A stretch of 64,000 bases of DNA from NCBI GenBank assembly GCA_029339195.1, contig JAPTJF010000052.1, positions 156,190-220,189 on the forward strand, given 5' to 3'. A program made the position numbers and the translations under genes. Each line of letters begins with the position of its first letter. Positions within the stretch are counted from its first letter, which is position 1. This document shows positions 54,801-64,000 of the stretch, piece by piece. The notes beneath the pieces were generated by a model that saw only the letters and a program-made list of their open reading frames with translations, was not told the DNA's origin and searched no databases. Source of the stretch: Micractinium sp. NFX-FRZ. Its lineage: Eukaryota; Chlorophyta; Trebouxiophyceae; Chlorellales; Chlorellaceae.

Positions 54801-56681
54801 CGGACATGCGCCTGCAGGCGCTGCTGGCCCGCCTGGTGGGCAGCTTCCCCGGCCACCTGTCCCCCGAGGTCATGCTCTACAAGGCGATGCCACGTGGCAA
54901 CACCCGCCTCATCATGGTGCTGGAGGCCCGCCTTGTGGCAGAAGCCGCCTGGCCCCTGGGCCGGCCACGGGCGCCGCTCTATCTGGTTGATGTGGCGGCA
55001 CTGGATGTGGGGGCGGTGCACAGCAAGAACCGGCGCCTGGACCCAGGCTTCAGGTGCCAAGCAGGCGGCTGCGTGTGCCTGCTGCAGGAGCTACAGGTGC
55101 GCATGCTTGCTGTGCTCACTCAGCTAGGAGCTTTTGTGACGTGGTGTGTTGCAGAACGTGGTGCGTTGGGGTCTTGTTGGAAGCTTTTCAGGGCAGCTGT
55201 GAGTTGAGCAACTCGTCAAGGGGCAACGCTGCGAGCCCACTAAATAGACTGGGAAGTGTTGCTCTGATGGCTGCAGGAGGCGGCGATGGATGCAATCAGT
55301 GAGGCCAAACGCGTCTCCAAGTCTGCGCTGTCCAAGCAGCTGCACCGGGAGATGCTGCGGCAGGCTGGGTGTGGCATGCAGGGTACCGCTGCTCTGGTGA
55401 CGCCAACACGCACTGGCCTGGTGGCAGACAACGGTGCTGGTGTGGCAGAGGAGGTGGGGCAGCCGGAGACTGCCGCAGGAGGCTCTGGCGCTGCTGCCAG
55501 TGGGACACCGGCAGGCGCGGGCGCTGCACCCCCAGCCACCCCAGCTGCTGCTGCTGCAGATGGCAGTGCTGCTGCGTCACCTGCGGGCACCACTGCTGCC
55601 AACGGCTCTCCTGGCGGGCAAGGCCGCGCAGCCGGCAGCGGCAGAAGCCCTGGCTGTGGTGGCAGCCCTTGCTCAGAGGGCCCGCAGGACAGCGAGGGGG
55701 AGGCGCCAGTGCCGGACCCAGACTCCCACATGCTCACACCTGGCCAGATGGACAGCGCAGCGCGTGGCTCCCTCACCACCGGCAGCGGCCAGCACGGCCA
55801 GCGCCCCTCTCCTTCCCCTGCCACCAGGCCCTACACTGTCACGGTGCGAGTGGCTCCAGACTGCCGCCATCACCCCGGGCTCGTCCCCAGCAGCATCGTC
55901 ATTGGCGCCGATGCCACAGGCGTGCTGCACCTGCCGCCCGGTGCCGCACCAAGCTTCACAGCGGAGCAGGTGGGCTGTGGCGTGCACAGTTGCCATGTGA
56001 AGGTGGTGCTCCTCCTGAATGCACTGTTCGTGCTGGATGCAGGCAGGCACCAGCATCACAGTGGCAACAGTGGCAACTCACACCCTGGGCTCTCAATGTG
56101 CGCCCTGCCTGCCCCTGCCCTGCAGATGCGCCGCATGCGCCAGCTGCACCGCCTGCTGGACCGCATCCACTCCACCGTCTTCCTGTCTTCCCGGCAGGAG
56201 CGCGCCCGCTTCTACGTCTTCTGGGATGCCAAGGGTGAGCTGCACTGGCCAGCGGCGGCGTGGAAGGGGGTGTCCACGTGCCTGCCCGCACCCCACAACC
56301 CCCATCCGCTGCGGGCACCATGTGGGACTTTGGTTGAAGCAATCGGGTGCATTGGTACCTGTGGTTCGAGCGTGGTTTGGTTGTGTCTCGTTCCCTTGCA
56401 CCTGTGCAGACCGGGCCATTGCATTCAATGCGCGCGGCGAGCTGTGGTACAACGCCGCCCTGGACCCGCGGAAGCAGCGCCCACAGTTCTGGTACCTATC
56501 CGCCTGCCACGAGCTGGCGCACAATTTTGTGACCTGCCACAACAGCCAGTTTGCAGACACCCTGGGCCAGATTGCGCTGCGGTACAGCAGGCGCTTCCAC
56601 CGCGAGTTCACGCGCCCGCTGGCGCCAGCGCAGCGGCCGACGCTGCAGGAGCGGGATGGCGAGCAGGCGGCGGCAGCATAG
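51857..56681 (+). CDS. GHKL-type ATPase with C-terminal HExxHN zincin-like segment
   Basis: Twelve exons: 51857-52402, 52746-52862, 52968-53104, 53354-53498, 53678-53743, 53897-53962, 54172-54363, 54507-54627, 54795-55096, 55277-55969, 56126-56234 and 56410-56681, about 921 residues. An N-box-like IRELIQNFYDQC and a later LGHSSKRAAGSGLAGFFGKG glycine lid indicate a Bergerat ATP-binding fold, as in Hsp90, MORC and sacsin. The middle is weakly conserved, with a 150-residue Gly/Ala/Pro linker in exon 10. The last exon has ACHELAHNFVTCHNSQF, an HExxH plus a downstream His, as in zinc peptidases. Large fungal proteins pair similar halves, from memory. Exon 6 is doubtful: the best-looking coding (ANLWIAGLMQ) needs an acceptor at 53865 that is out of phase. 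Two introns use GC donors. Confidence 0.75.
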
Positions 56682-57354
56682 ATGATGCTTTGTTGATAAC
56701 AACGGGCTTGGCCGGGGCTTGGCCGTGGAGGTGCCGCGAATGCCCTTGCGGCAGGGCAGTTTAGCAAGATAAGGCACGTGCGCACAATATGCCAGCATGA
56801 ATCCCAGCACCCATACTGCTCATCGCAGCAAGCACAGGCAGTGCCTCCTCGCCTTCCAATTCCCCATCCGAAATTCCTCTCTCGACCCCACAAACACATT
56901 GTGCCCATACCTAGAGAACTAGTCAACTCGCGGTGCCATCTCCCCTCCTTCTAGTAGTTCAAGCCCTCGCAGCGGCACACAAATGGTGGCCAATCTGCCT
57001 CTAACTTGTCCAGTGAGCGCTGCCTGGATGTAGCGCATGCGATTAAACCTAGCATGCAACGTGCTTGCCATTCCTTGTGTGATTTAGACACTGGTCAAAT
57101 GACGTACAATGAGGAGGGACTCTCAGAACAATCGGAGGGAGATGCATGTGGCTGTGGGATGCGAGGCCTTGACGTGTGGGTGCATGGGCACCACACACTG
57201 ACGCCCATGCAAAGCAAACATGCAGGAAAAAAACAAAGCAGGTCGTGAGCAAGCAAGCATGTGCCATGCTCCGCGCAAGACACTTTATCAAAGCACGCCA
57301 CTCCACAAGCAAATCTGTTGCAAAGGCCTCCAGAGAACCCAGAGGTAAGTGGCC
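56682..57354. other. Convergent 3' region
   Basis: About 670 bases lie between two genes that end toward each other. The stretch is less GC-rich than average. No TGTAA was found in either orientation, so the poly(A) signals of both genes are not identified. No gene is supported. Confidence 0.45.
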
Positions 57355-60300
57355 TCAGCTGCTGCCCGGCCCTGCGGGCTGGCCGCCTGAAGCTGCGGGC
57401 GCAGCTGCCGCCCGCTGCAGCGCTGCACACGCCTCCTTGTGCCCCCCCATCTTGGCCTTCCACGCCGCCTTGGCGCAGGCCGGAGAGCAAAACCTCACGG
57501 CCATGCAGGCGCCACTCTTCTTGCCCTTGGTGCCAGCGGTGCAGGCCTCCAAGTTGGGGCAGCGCAGGTTGGCGCAGCCGCGTGTGGCCGCCGCTTGCGC
57601 CAGCTCCACCCTTGCTGCTGCCGACACCTCTGGCAGCACCCAGTAGGACTGCAGCGCTTCAACGAGCGCCTTGGCCTTTGGTACTGCTGCCCTGCTGATG
57701 TACTGCAGCGCTCTGGCGGCAGGCGAGGAGGCGCCGCTTGTGTGCCTGGCCCAGCCAGGGGCCTCGCCGTTGTCTGGGAAACACTCTAGGAGCGCAGCAG
57801 CTGTGTGGCGCAGCTGCTGCTGAAGCTCTCGGGAGTTTGCGCCGGGCTGGCCAGGCCCGCCGGCAGGGCTGCCGCTCTCAGCGCTGACAGTGCCGGTCAG
57901 AGTTGTGCGTGCCGTGTCCAGGCCAGATGCTGCTGCCTCAGAAAACATGGCCAGCCTCGCCAGGCAGCCTCCCGCCGCTTGAACCACCATGAGCACCTGC
58001 ATGCAGTGGGTGGTGGGCAACTGGTGGGTTGACCGGTGTGAGAACGCAGCGGTAGAGGACCCGTGACTGTGTGCAGCATGGCGGGATCTGGGGCCCTGCC
58101 CTCGAGTACCCCGTTCGCCTCTGCCTGCCTGCCTGCGGCGCTGCTCCACCCCGTCACGGCTGCGCACCAGAACATTTAAGCACCTACCTCTTCATGGGAG
58201 CTCCGTACCAGGCTAGCTGCCGTGCCTAGCAGCGAAGTGAAGAGGCCAGAGGTGACACACGCTGCGGCCAGCTGCGGCCTTTGAGCCATGGTGACAAGCA
58301 CTCCTTGCACCACCACAAGCTTGCTCTTTGCAGTGGTAGTGCGGGCCTGGATCGAGGGTAGCAGGCACAGCGGGAGGCGTTGGGTAATGGGCAAATCGAG
58401 GGGGCAGGTACGGCATCAGATCCAGAGGTAAGCGGGTTGGCAGTCAAGCGGGGTGGTATGTGGGCAGGCAGGCGGGCAGGCAGGCAACAAGGCAGGGGGG
58501 TGGCAGGCAGGTGGGCAGGCACCCCATCAGGTGAAGTGGTTGTCATAGAAAGATGTTGAAGGCTTGCCAACAACACAGCCAGTATCAATACACCAAGCAG
58601 TGACATGATCAGTTCAACATCAATACAGCGAGGAGTGAGATGAGTGTAAAAGCTTGCCAACACGGACCGGTATCATCGAAACCGACCCACCTGCATCACC
58701 GCAGATGCCGCGCCTGCCAGCGCCGACACCACGGGCTGGCTTGCAGCCGCCTCTGGCGGCGCACCCTGTGCAGCCCTGACGAGCTCATCCACTAGCCGCC
58801 AATTGATAGCGTGGTTTGACACCGTCCCTGACATGTGGGTGGCAGCCAGCAGGGCCTCCAAGTGGGCAGCATGCACAGCATGCAGGTGCCTGCACCGCGT
58901 GCAAGGGGCACAGCATGGCGTGATCAAACACAGGGTGATGCCTACCATGCAAGCCACCTGCTTCTGAGCAGATCGCCCAAGCTTGCAACGAGCAAGGCAG
59001 CACTGCCCACCCGCCCCGCAGGCCCTCACCTGCGCACCGCTGCTGGCTCAGCAGCTGCCCTCATCTCGAGCAGGCAGGCAGCCGCCTGTCGGCAGCCACC
59101 CAGGATCCCCAAAATCGAGTCAAGGGAGAAGCGGCGAGGAGGGGAGGCGGCTGCAGACCAGTGCACCATTGTGCAGCCTGCAGCATGCAGGCGCCGCAGC
59201 AGCTTGGCGGCCTGCTGCAGCTTGGGCGCTGGCGCCGGCGCCGCACCGCTGGCGCCAGCTGGCTGTGCCGGTGCCAGTGCCGCCCGGCCTTGCTGGCTGC
59301 ACACAAAGTCGGCAGCCTGCCGAGAGAACTGTATGAAGCTGGCCTCCCAGGCGTCTGCCAGCTGGCCGGCCAGGCTGGACAGGCTCGGGTCGGTGTGCTG
59401 GGTCCCCGCTATGCCCGCTGCGGGGCGCCGCCAGGCGGCCTGCTGTGCGCGCTGCCGCAGCTCGCTCAGCAGGGGCAGCATGCCGATGCCGCTCTGCAGC
59501 GCTGCGCCCCATGCCAGCAGCAGCTCGGGGCTGTCGATGGCTGCAATGAACACCGGCTTCTCAAACGCTGCTGCCAGGTTGTGGCAGGCCGATGCAAGGT
59601 CTTCGGGACTGATTGCGAGCTGCAGGCGGTCGGGTGCCAGCGGGCCGCTCTGGTCGGCCAGCAGGCGCAGCATGGCCGCTGCCTTGGGCGCCAGGGGCAG
59701 CACCAGCACCCCTGTCTGGGCCTTGGCAGGGTGCACCTTGCACAGCAGGCCCAGCAGCTGCAGCGAAGACAGCAGCAGCAGGCGGAAGCTGTCGCCCCCC
59801 AGCCCAGCAGGGCACTCCAGCGGCAGCTCCTGGATCACACGTGCGGCCAGCTGCAGCGGCGGCCAGGGGTTGCCGCCGTTGCCGCCGCCACCGCCGCCGC
59901 TGCGCTGTGCTGGCGGCTGCCCTGCCTCGGCCAGGCGCGTCAGTGCGGGCTTGAGGCACACGGCAGAGAGGGCTTGCATCGCGTATGCCAGCTGAGCCCA
60001 GTGCAGGCCGAACTGCTTGCTTCCGCCGGCCCCACTGCCACCGGCGCTGCTGCTGGCGCTGCCAACGGCGCTGCTGCTGGTGCCAGCGCCGCCGGTGGTG
60101 GCACCTTCTAAGCCGTGCTCCATGGCTGCAAGCAGCTGCTTGGCGAGAGTCTCTCCCTCGCCTCTGGTAGAAGTGGACAGGGCCATCTGGTGGGGGAAGA
60201 AGGCAGTGTTCTGCAGGATGGCGGCGCCCAGCATGCTGTGCCCGGCCAGCAGGCCGTCCATGTCTGCAGCCGGCAACACGAGGGATGGGCAGGCATGCAC

Positions 60301-61299
60301 GAAAGTGGCTCGGAGCAATGATTAGGGCCCAAGCATTCAGCGAGGGGTCAAAGGCACACGCGTTTGACGTGTCAAGATCGGGGTGCCTGCCTGGATGCTA
60401 TTGGCCGGCGCAATAGTGCTACAGACGTGTATCATGAAACATGCAAATCCAGGGCACAGCAGGTAAGCGCCTACTGGCCGTTCGGGCTGAGCTGGGCTCA
60501 CCGGTGCCTGGGGGTGCCGCCAGCAGCAGGCGCGTCGCCGCCAGCAGCCAGGGCAGCAGCACACGTGGCGGAGCCACCGTGCTGGCAAACGCTGCGGCTG
60601 CCGAATCATGCGGCTGCAGCATCGTCAGTAGGCCAAGCATGTTGCTCAGCTCATTGGCAACGCCGGGCCACAGCCACAGTTGGGCATAAGGGCCGCGCAG
60701 GCTGGCGGCGCTCACGGAGGCAGAGGTGCCGACACCCGGCAGGCTTGCCTCCATCCATGCCCTGCCGCTGCCCAGCAGCAGCCTGGCGGACTTGCTGACC
60801 TTGGCCGCTGCCTGCGCATCGAGTGCTTCTGGGCAGGCCCGGGCAAAGGAGAGCAGGCTGTCCAGGGCCCGGTGTGCCGCCCGCAGCTGAAGCTCGGCAC
60901 ACGTCGGCTCGCCGCTCCTGCGCGCGGCTGCCGCAGGCTGCAGCGCCCCATCGAGCGCTGCCAGCTGGGTGCACAGGGCGACATAGCTCCAAGGAAGGGA
61001 GGGAAGCAGCGAGTGCGAGGCGGTGAGTGAGTGGGGGTGCTCACGGGTGGTCGAGGTGAGCACAAGGGCCGGGCACGCGGGCAGCGGCAAGGCGGGTGGG
61101 CGGCAGCGGGCGCCACTCACTTTGTCAGACTCCTGCGCAGCGCTGCTGAGGCGCCCTGCAGCCCATGCGCTGCCAGCTTTCTGAGGGCGTCGCAGGACTC
61201 CAAGAGCCGCACACCCTCGGGGAGGGAGGCGGTGGGTGCAGCGAAGCTGCCCGACTGCAGCAGCTCTGCGAGCCGCCTGTTCAGCTCGTCAGCTGCCAT
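57355..61299 (-). CDS. MYND-type zinc finger protein, helical-repeat body
   Basis: Six minus-strand exons (61299-61121, 60986-60502, 60263-59030, 58889-58691, 58346-58188, 57996-57355) give 965 residues. Residues 1-850 are Ala/Leu-rich amphipathic helices without charged linkers, apart from two Ser/Gly stretches in exon 3, and resemble an ARM/HEAT-like solenoid. Near the C-terminus comes the MYND pattern: CANLRCPNLEAC, then FCSPACAKAAWKAKMGGHKEAC, with a 17-residue insertion between the first and second halves. MYND fingers bind proline-rich peptides. This layout (solenoid plus C-terminal MYND) is common in green algae, though I know of no assigned function. A SET domain is absent. Start MAADELNRRLAEL is in a good context (GTCATGG on the sense strand). 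Confidence 0.82.
58461..58488. repeat. Interrupted GGCA/GGCG microsatellite
   Basis: GGCAGGCAGGCGGGCAGGCA lies in the intron between exons 4 and 5 of the MYND gene. Confidence 0.8.
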
Positions 61300-61523
61300 G
61301 ACTGCCCGATGGCTGGCAGCCTGGTGAGTTAAAGGGAGAGTCCAAGGTTGTGCCAGTAAGCTCTTCTCAGAGTTGCCCGGCTCGCCACGCTTTCCTCAAA
61401 TGCGCTCGCTCTGTTGGCTTGCTCCTTTCAGCATGCCTACCATTCCTGAGACCACTCCTTCAAACCCTGAAATGTCCTCTCTGTCTGGGCCAGCCGCCTG
61501 CCTCCCTGGCGGTGAGTTTGAAG

Positions 61524-61578
61524 GCGGTGCTGCTTCCATGCATGCGGTGCTGCTTCCATGCGGTGCTGCTTCCATATG
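61524..61578. repeat. Short tandem repeat, about 18-base unit
   Basis: Three units of GCGGTGCTGCTTCCATGC, the first with an extra AT and the last changed to CATATGG, occur in tandem. Confidence 0.85.
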
Positions 61579-61973
61579 GCATAACTACACTCATGCCAGC
61601 AGGTTTTACCAGTCCGATTGGTCAGAGGCAGCCGCTGTTGGCTACTGCGGCGTTGCCCTTGCATGAATTGTGCGCCGGTCGGCGGCCCCGCAAAGCAGAC
61701 GAGCACAGTACAGTCTTCTACAGATATTCAAGATGAAACACACCAAAACATTCCACCTGTTGCAATGGTGGACGGGTGAGACTAAAGAGGGGAACAGCGC
61801 AGAGGTCAAACATGAGAGGTGAAACATGACGTGAGCGGGGTAGGGCAAAGGAGCAAACTTGTACAGCCGAGCAGCGCTCGACCAAACCCAACGCCGCCCA
61901 CGTTACTGGTTGCGGCTGGCAGCTGCCGCAAGGCCTGGCGCCGCATGCGTGCGCTTGTGTCCGTCGCTCCAGA

Positions 61974-62128
61974 CGGCAAGCATGCCTGCGGGGCCGCAGC
62001 GCCTGGCAAAAGGCGGAGGAGGCAGGGGGAAAGAGGAGTGAGAAGCGTTTGACTCAGATGGCAAGCGCGCAGGCGGGGCCGCAGTGCCTGGCACAAGGCG
62101 GAAAAGGCAGGGGGAAAGAGGAGTGAGA
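61974..62128. repeat. Tandem duplication, about 70-base units
   Basis: GGCAAGC, then GGGGCCGCAG, GCCTGGCA and GGCAGGGGGAAAGAGGAGTG, occur at 61976-62041 and again at 62059-62125. The period is about 84 bases and there are several substitutions. Confidence 0.8.
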
Positions 62129-62266
62129 CGGGCTTGAATGGAAGCATGCAGGGTAGACACACCTCTGGGCGGCGCTGCACACGAGTGCCTGCGCTCCTCA
62201 ACCCTCCACTCCCCGCCCTGTCTCACTTGCAGGGGCTACCAGCCGGGAACCGTTGAGCGCTCCTCC

Positions 62267-62541
62267 TCAGGGGCCCCAACGGAAGAGGCGGAAGCTGCGT
62301 GCCGCCTCCACCATGCCGGCCGCATGGCGGTCTGCCGCCATCACCAAACTCGTGGCGCGAGCGGTGCCCGCCGCCTCAATGCCGCCTGCAATGCGGTTGC
62401 CCGCCGCCTCAATGCCGCCTCCAATGGCTCCTCCAATGGCGTTGCCGACGTAATACAGACCTGCCGCCGAGAAAGCGCCCAGGGCTAGTAGGCCCCAAAG
62501 CACTGCGTGTGGCAGCTGGAGGGCCGGGCCCTTAGGCTTGA
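62267..62541 (-). CDS. Terminal exon of a glycine-zipper membrane protein (partial)
   Basis: On the minus strand, an exon preceded by CACCCCTGCAG runs from 62541 to the stop at 62267-62269. After a phase-1 entry it encodes KPKGPALQL, a hydrophobic helix (AVLWGLLALGAFSAAGLYYVG), a glycine zipper (NAIGGAIGGGIEAAGN, then a second GGIEAAG) and a basic tail ending RLFRWGP. The zipper is coded by 27-base repeats. The upstream exon cannot be found: the sequence immediately 5' is the centre of an inverted repeat that leads straight into the opposite copy. A longer continuous minus frame to 62977 reads back through that copy and is not credible coding. Confidence 0.45.
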
Positions 62542-62825
62542 CTGCAGGGGTGGCGGAGAGGCAGAGACGTGAGCACTCTCCAAAAGCGCCGCCAGCGCTC
62601 TTGGAGAGCGCTCTTGGAGAGTGCTCACGTCTCTGCCTCTGCGCCACCCCTGCAGTCAAGCCTGAGGGCCCGGCCGCCCAGCTGTCGCACACAGTGCTGT
62701 GGGGCATGGTAGCCCTGGGCGCTTTCTCGGCGGCAGGTCTGTAATACGTCGGCAACGCCATTGGAGGCGGCATTGAGGCGGCGGGCAACGGCATCGGAGG
62801 CGGCATCGAGGCGGCCCGCCGCCTG
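62365..62825. repeat. Large inverted repeat (imperfect palindrome)
   Basis: Arms of about 210-220 bases lie on either side of a centre near 62598. GAGCACTCTCCAA (62571-62583) pairs with TTGGAGAGTGCTC (62614-62626), and the splice-acceptor/exon border at 62541 pairs exactly with that at 62656. The spacer of about 30 bases contains further CTCTTGGAGAGCGCT palindromic repeats. The arms differ by substitutions and by a 9-base repeat-unit indel. Confidence 0.9.
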
Positions 62826-62874
62826 CGGGCGAGGCGCTGGCGCCGGGAAGTGTGTGCCCGGGAGCGCTGGTAAT
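62656..62874 (+). pseudogene. Inverted copy of the glycine-zipper exon, stopped
   Basis: The plus-strand arm begins after CCCCTGCAG at 62655 and encodes KPEGPAAQL, VLWGMVALGAFSAAGL and then TAA (62742-62744), where the minus copy has TAT for Tyr. Reading on in frame, the zipper continues (YVGNAIGGGIEAAGNGIGGGIEAA) and ends in an Arg-rich tail at TAA 62871-62873. The stop truncates the protein before its zipper, so this arm looks like a pseudo-exon unless read differently. Confidence 0.65.
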
Positions 62875-64000
62875 GAGCCTCGGCACCCCCGCTGCTGCCC
62901 CTTGGCCACTGCCCACGCCTACCGGCAGCCCTGATGGCGGTGCCTGGGCGCCTCACCAGGTGCTGGGTGGTCCGCACGGGCAGAAGTGGGCGGAGCGGCT
63001 GTGGCCTCGGCGCGCTGTTCGCTTCCAGCCCCGGCGAGGGCCGCGGTGTTTACACGCTCTTCTTGCTTGCCCGCCATGTGCAAGTGCCAGGCAGGGAGGG
63101 CGTTCAGGAGCTGCGTTTGGCAACCCGGGGCGTTCTTGGGGCTGCGGCGTGAGTTTCACGTCGATGACAAGCCGCCTAAAATGCCGCCTGCCCGTCGCGC
63201 TGTGCGCCAGCTGGGCACGGGTCTGTAGTACACAGCTAGTTACACCAGGCCCACTGGAGCTAAGGAATCCTTCGATGCCACCCTTCCACTGATGGGGATT
63301 TCTGTTTGAGGGTTTGAGGGTTGTGAGGGGCCCATGTTTGCGGCAATGGCAAATTGGAGGGGAGAGTCCCAGTGGCAGAGCTGTGTTCCCAGGTGCCGCC
63401 TGGCAGCTCCCGCCACAACACTAATGCTCAGTACTTGGGTAGATCTGCTCAACATCCGCGGGTCAGTGACTTGTCAGACATAAGCCGTGCATGGACACGC
63501 GCATCCAGCACATGGGAGCAGCCCGCAGCACGTCCTGTTCCAAACGCGACACACGCAAATTTGGGCGCATTGTTTAAACAACAACACACAGCCCTCTCAG
63601 GCGTACTCTTGCATGCTAATGTGGTAATGCAGATTTGGTGCATCCTGGAGTGCCTCTGGCACATAGGCCGCCGCCTGCTGGGCATGCATTGGCGTGCGCG
63701 TGACAATGGGGAAAAGGGAGCTTGGGGGACACCCTTGCACCTGCACAAGTGCATGTGCATGTGCACCTGCACATAGCTCTCCGCCTTCCCTGCCTCCCTG
63801 CCTGACAGTCGACAGGCGTCCCAGCACGTTGTTAGCACAGGTATCGCGCATGCCCGCAACTTTCAGACTACCTGTGGCTTGCAAAGGCACACTTCGGGCG
63901 GAGCACAGGAGCAGAACGAGCAACGTCGGAATTTAGTGGCCCACTAGAACTCGATCGAAAGTCCGCTGGAAAACCCCGCTGGAGGGCTCGGCCTTCTATC
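62875..64000. other. Right edge of window, no supported gene
   Basis: Open frames here (for example 62852-63292 and 62934-63152 plus) have no recognisable motif, although VYTLFLLARHVQVPGREGVQ within the second is less biased than usual shadow frames. A gene extending right of the window cannot be excluded. A TTTGAGGG pair occurs near 63305. Confidence 0.4.

Larger units (their letters stand above)
61300..62266. other. Intergenic region with two small tandem repeats
   Basis: The stretch contains the promoter of the MYND gene and the space before the inverted duplication. Two tandem duplications are listed separately. No gene is supported, and open frames here are short and inconsistent. Confidence 0.45.

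Noticed and set aside
62267..62977. Continuous minus-strand frame of 236 codons through the palindrome
   Set aside because: Its first half is the antisense of the opposite arm and is open only because of the inverted repeat and GC bias. Only the terminal part has protein-like features.
63300..63340. Telomere-like TTTGAGGG repeats
   Set aside because: Only two units occur and they differ from the plant-type TTTAGGG, so this is not evidence of a telomere or interstitial telomeric block.

Overview
The window is nuclear DNA of a green alga, most likely a Chlorella-type trebouxiophyte. The evidence is the GC-rich sequence, the dense short introns (my models need about 91 in 19 genes, nearly all GT-AG), TGTAA poly(A) signals after several genes (the chlorophyte signal), and the gene set: an Amt ammonium transporter, a nuclear Ycf33-like plastid membrane protein, an organellar EF-P, the plant-type 6 kDa subunit of mitochondrial ATP synthase and an Orai-type calcium channel. 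I built each model by hand from splice sites and reading frame. All close as complete open frames except the edge fragments near 62 kb and one doubtful junction in the gene at 52-57 kb.

Layout. 0.5-2.8 kb (+): helicase-associated (HA) repeat protein. 3.5-7.6 kb (+): ammonium transporter, 12 exons. 8.5-13.3 kb (+): very large Gln-rich coiled-coil protein. 13.7-15.1 kb (-): RING-CH membrane ubiquitin ligase. 16.8-18.5 kb (-): small secreted protein of unknown family. 19.0-24.6 kb (-): membrane-anchored alpha/beta-hydrolase with a large repeat-bearing insertion and a substituted nucleophile. 25.7-27.4 kb (+): unknown protein. 28.6-31.0 kb (-) and 31.25-32.9 kb (+): organellar EF-P and an organellar tRNA-binding OB-fold protein, divergent from a 244-base shared promoter. 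33.25-34.0 kb (+): ATP synthase 6 kDa subunit. 34.8-35.7 kb (-): Ycf33-like protein. 36.6-42.8 kb (+): three tandem copies of a four-exon membrane-protein gene of unknown family, with repeated spacers and the remnant of a fourth unit. 43.6-46.0 kb (-): Orai channel. 46.7-51.2 kb (-): C2-domain protein with tandemly duplicated charged modules. 51.9-56.7 kb (+): GHKL-type ATPase ending in an HExxHN zincin-like segment. 57.4-61.3 kb (-): MYND-finger protein. 62.3-62.9 kb: an inverted duplication of a glycine-zipper membrane-protein exon, with one arm stopped by a nonsense codon.

There is no operon logic. The only adjacent pair that suggests a shared job is EF-P with the tRNA-binding protein, both of which look like organelle translation factors. 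The most striking non-genic pattern is that, in three unrelated genes, an exon's 3' edge with its splice donor has been tandemly duplicated into the following intron, with periods of about 105-122 bases. The copies range from intact to heavily decayed. The best candidates for undescribed biology are the GHKL/HExxHN protein, the repeat-inserted hydrolase without a normal nucleophile, the C2 protein with duplicated modules, and the tandem membrane family.
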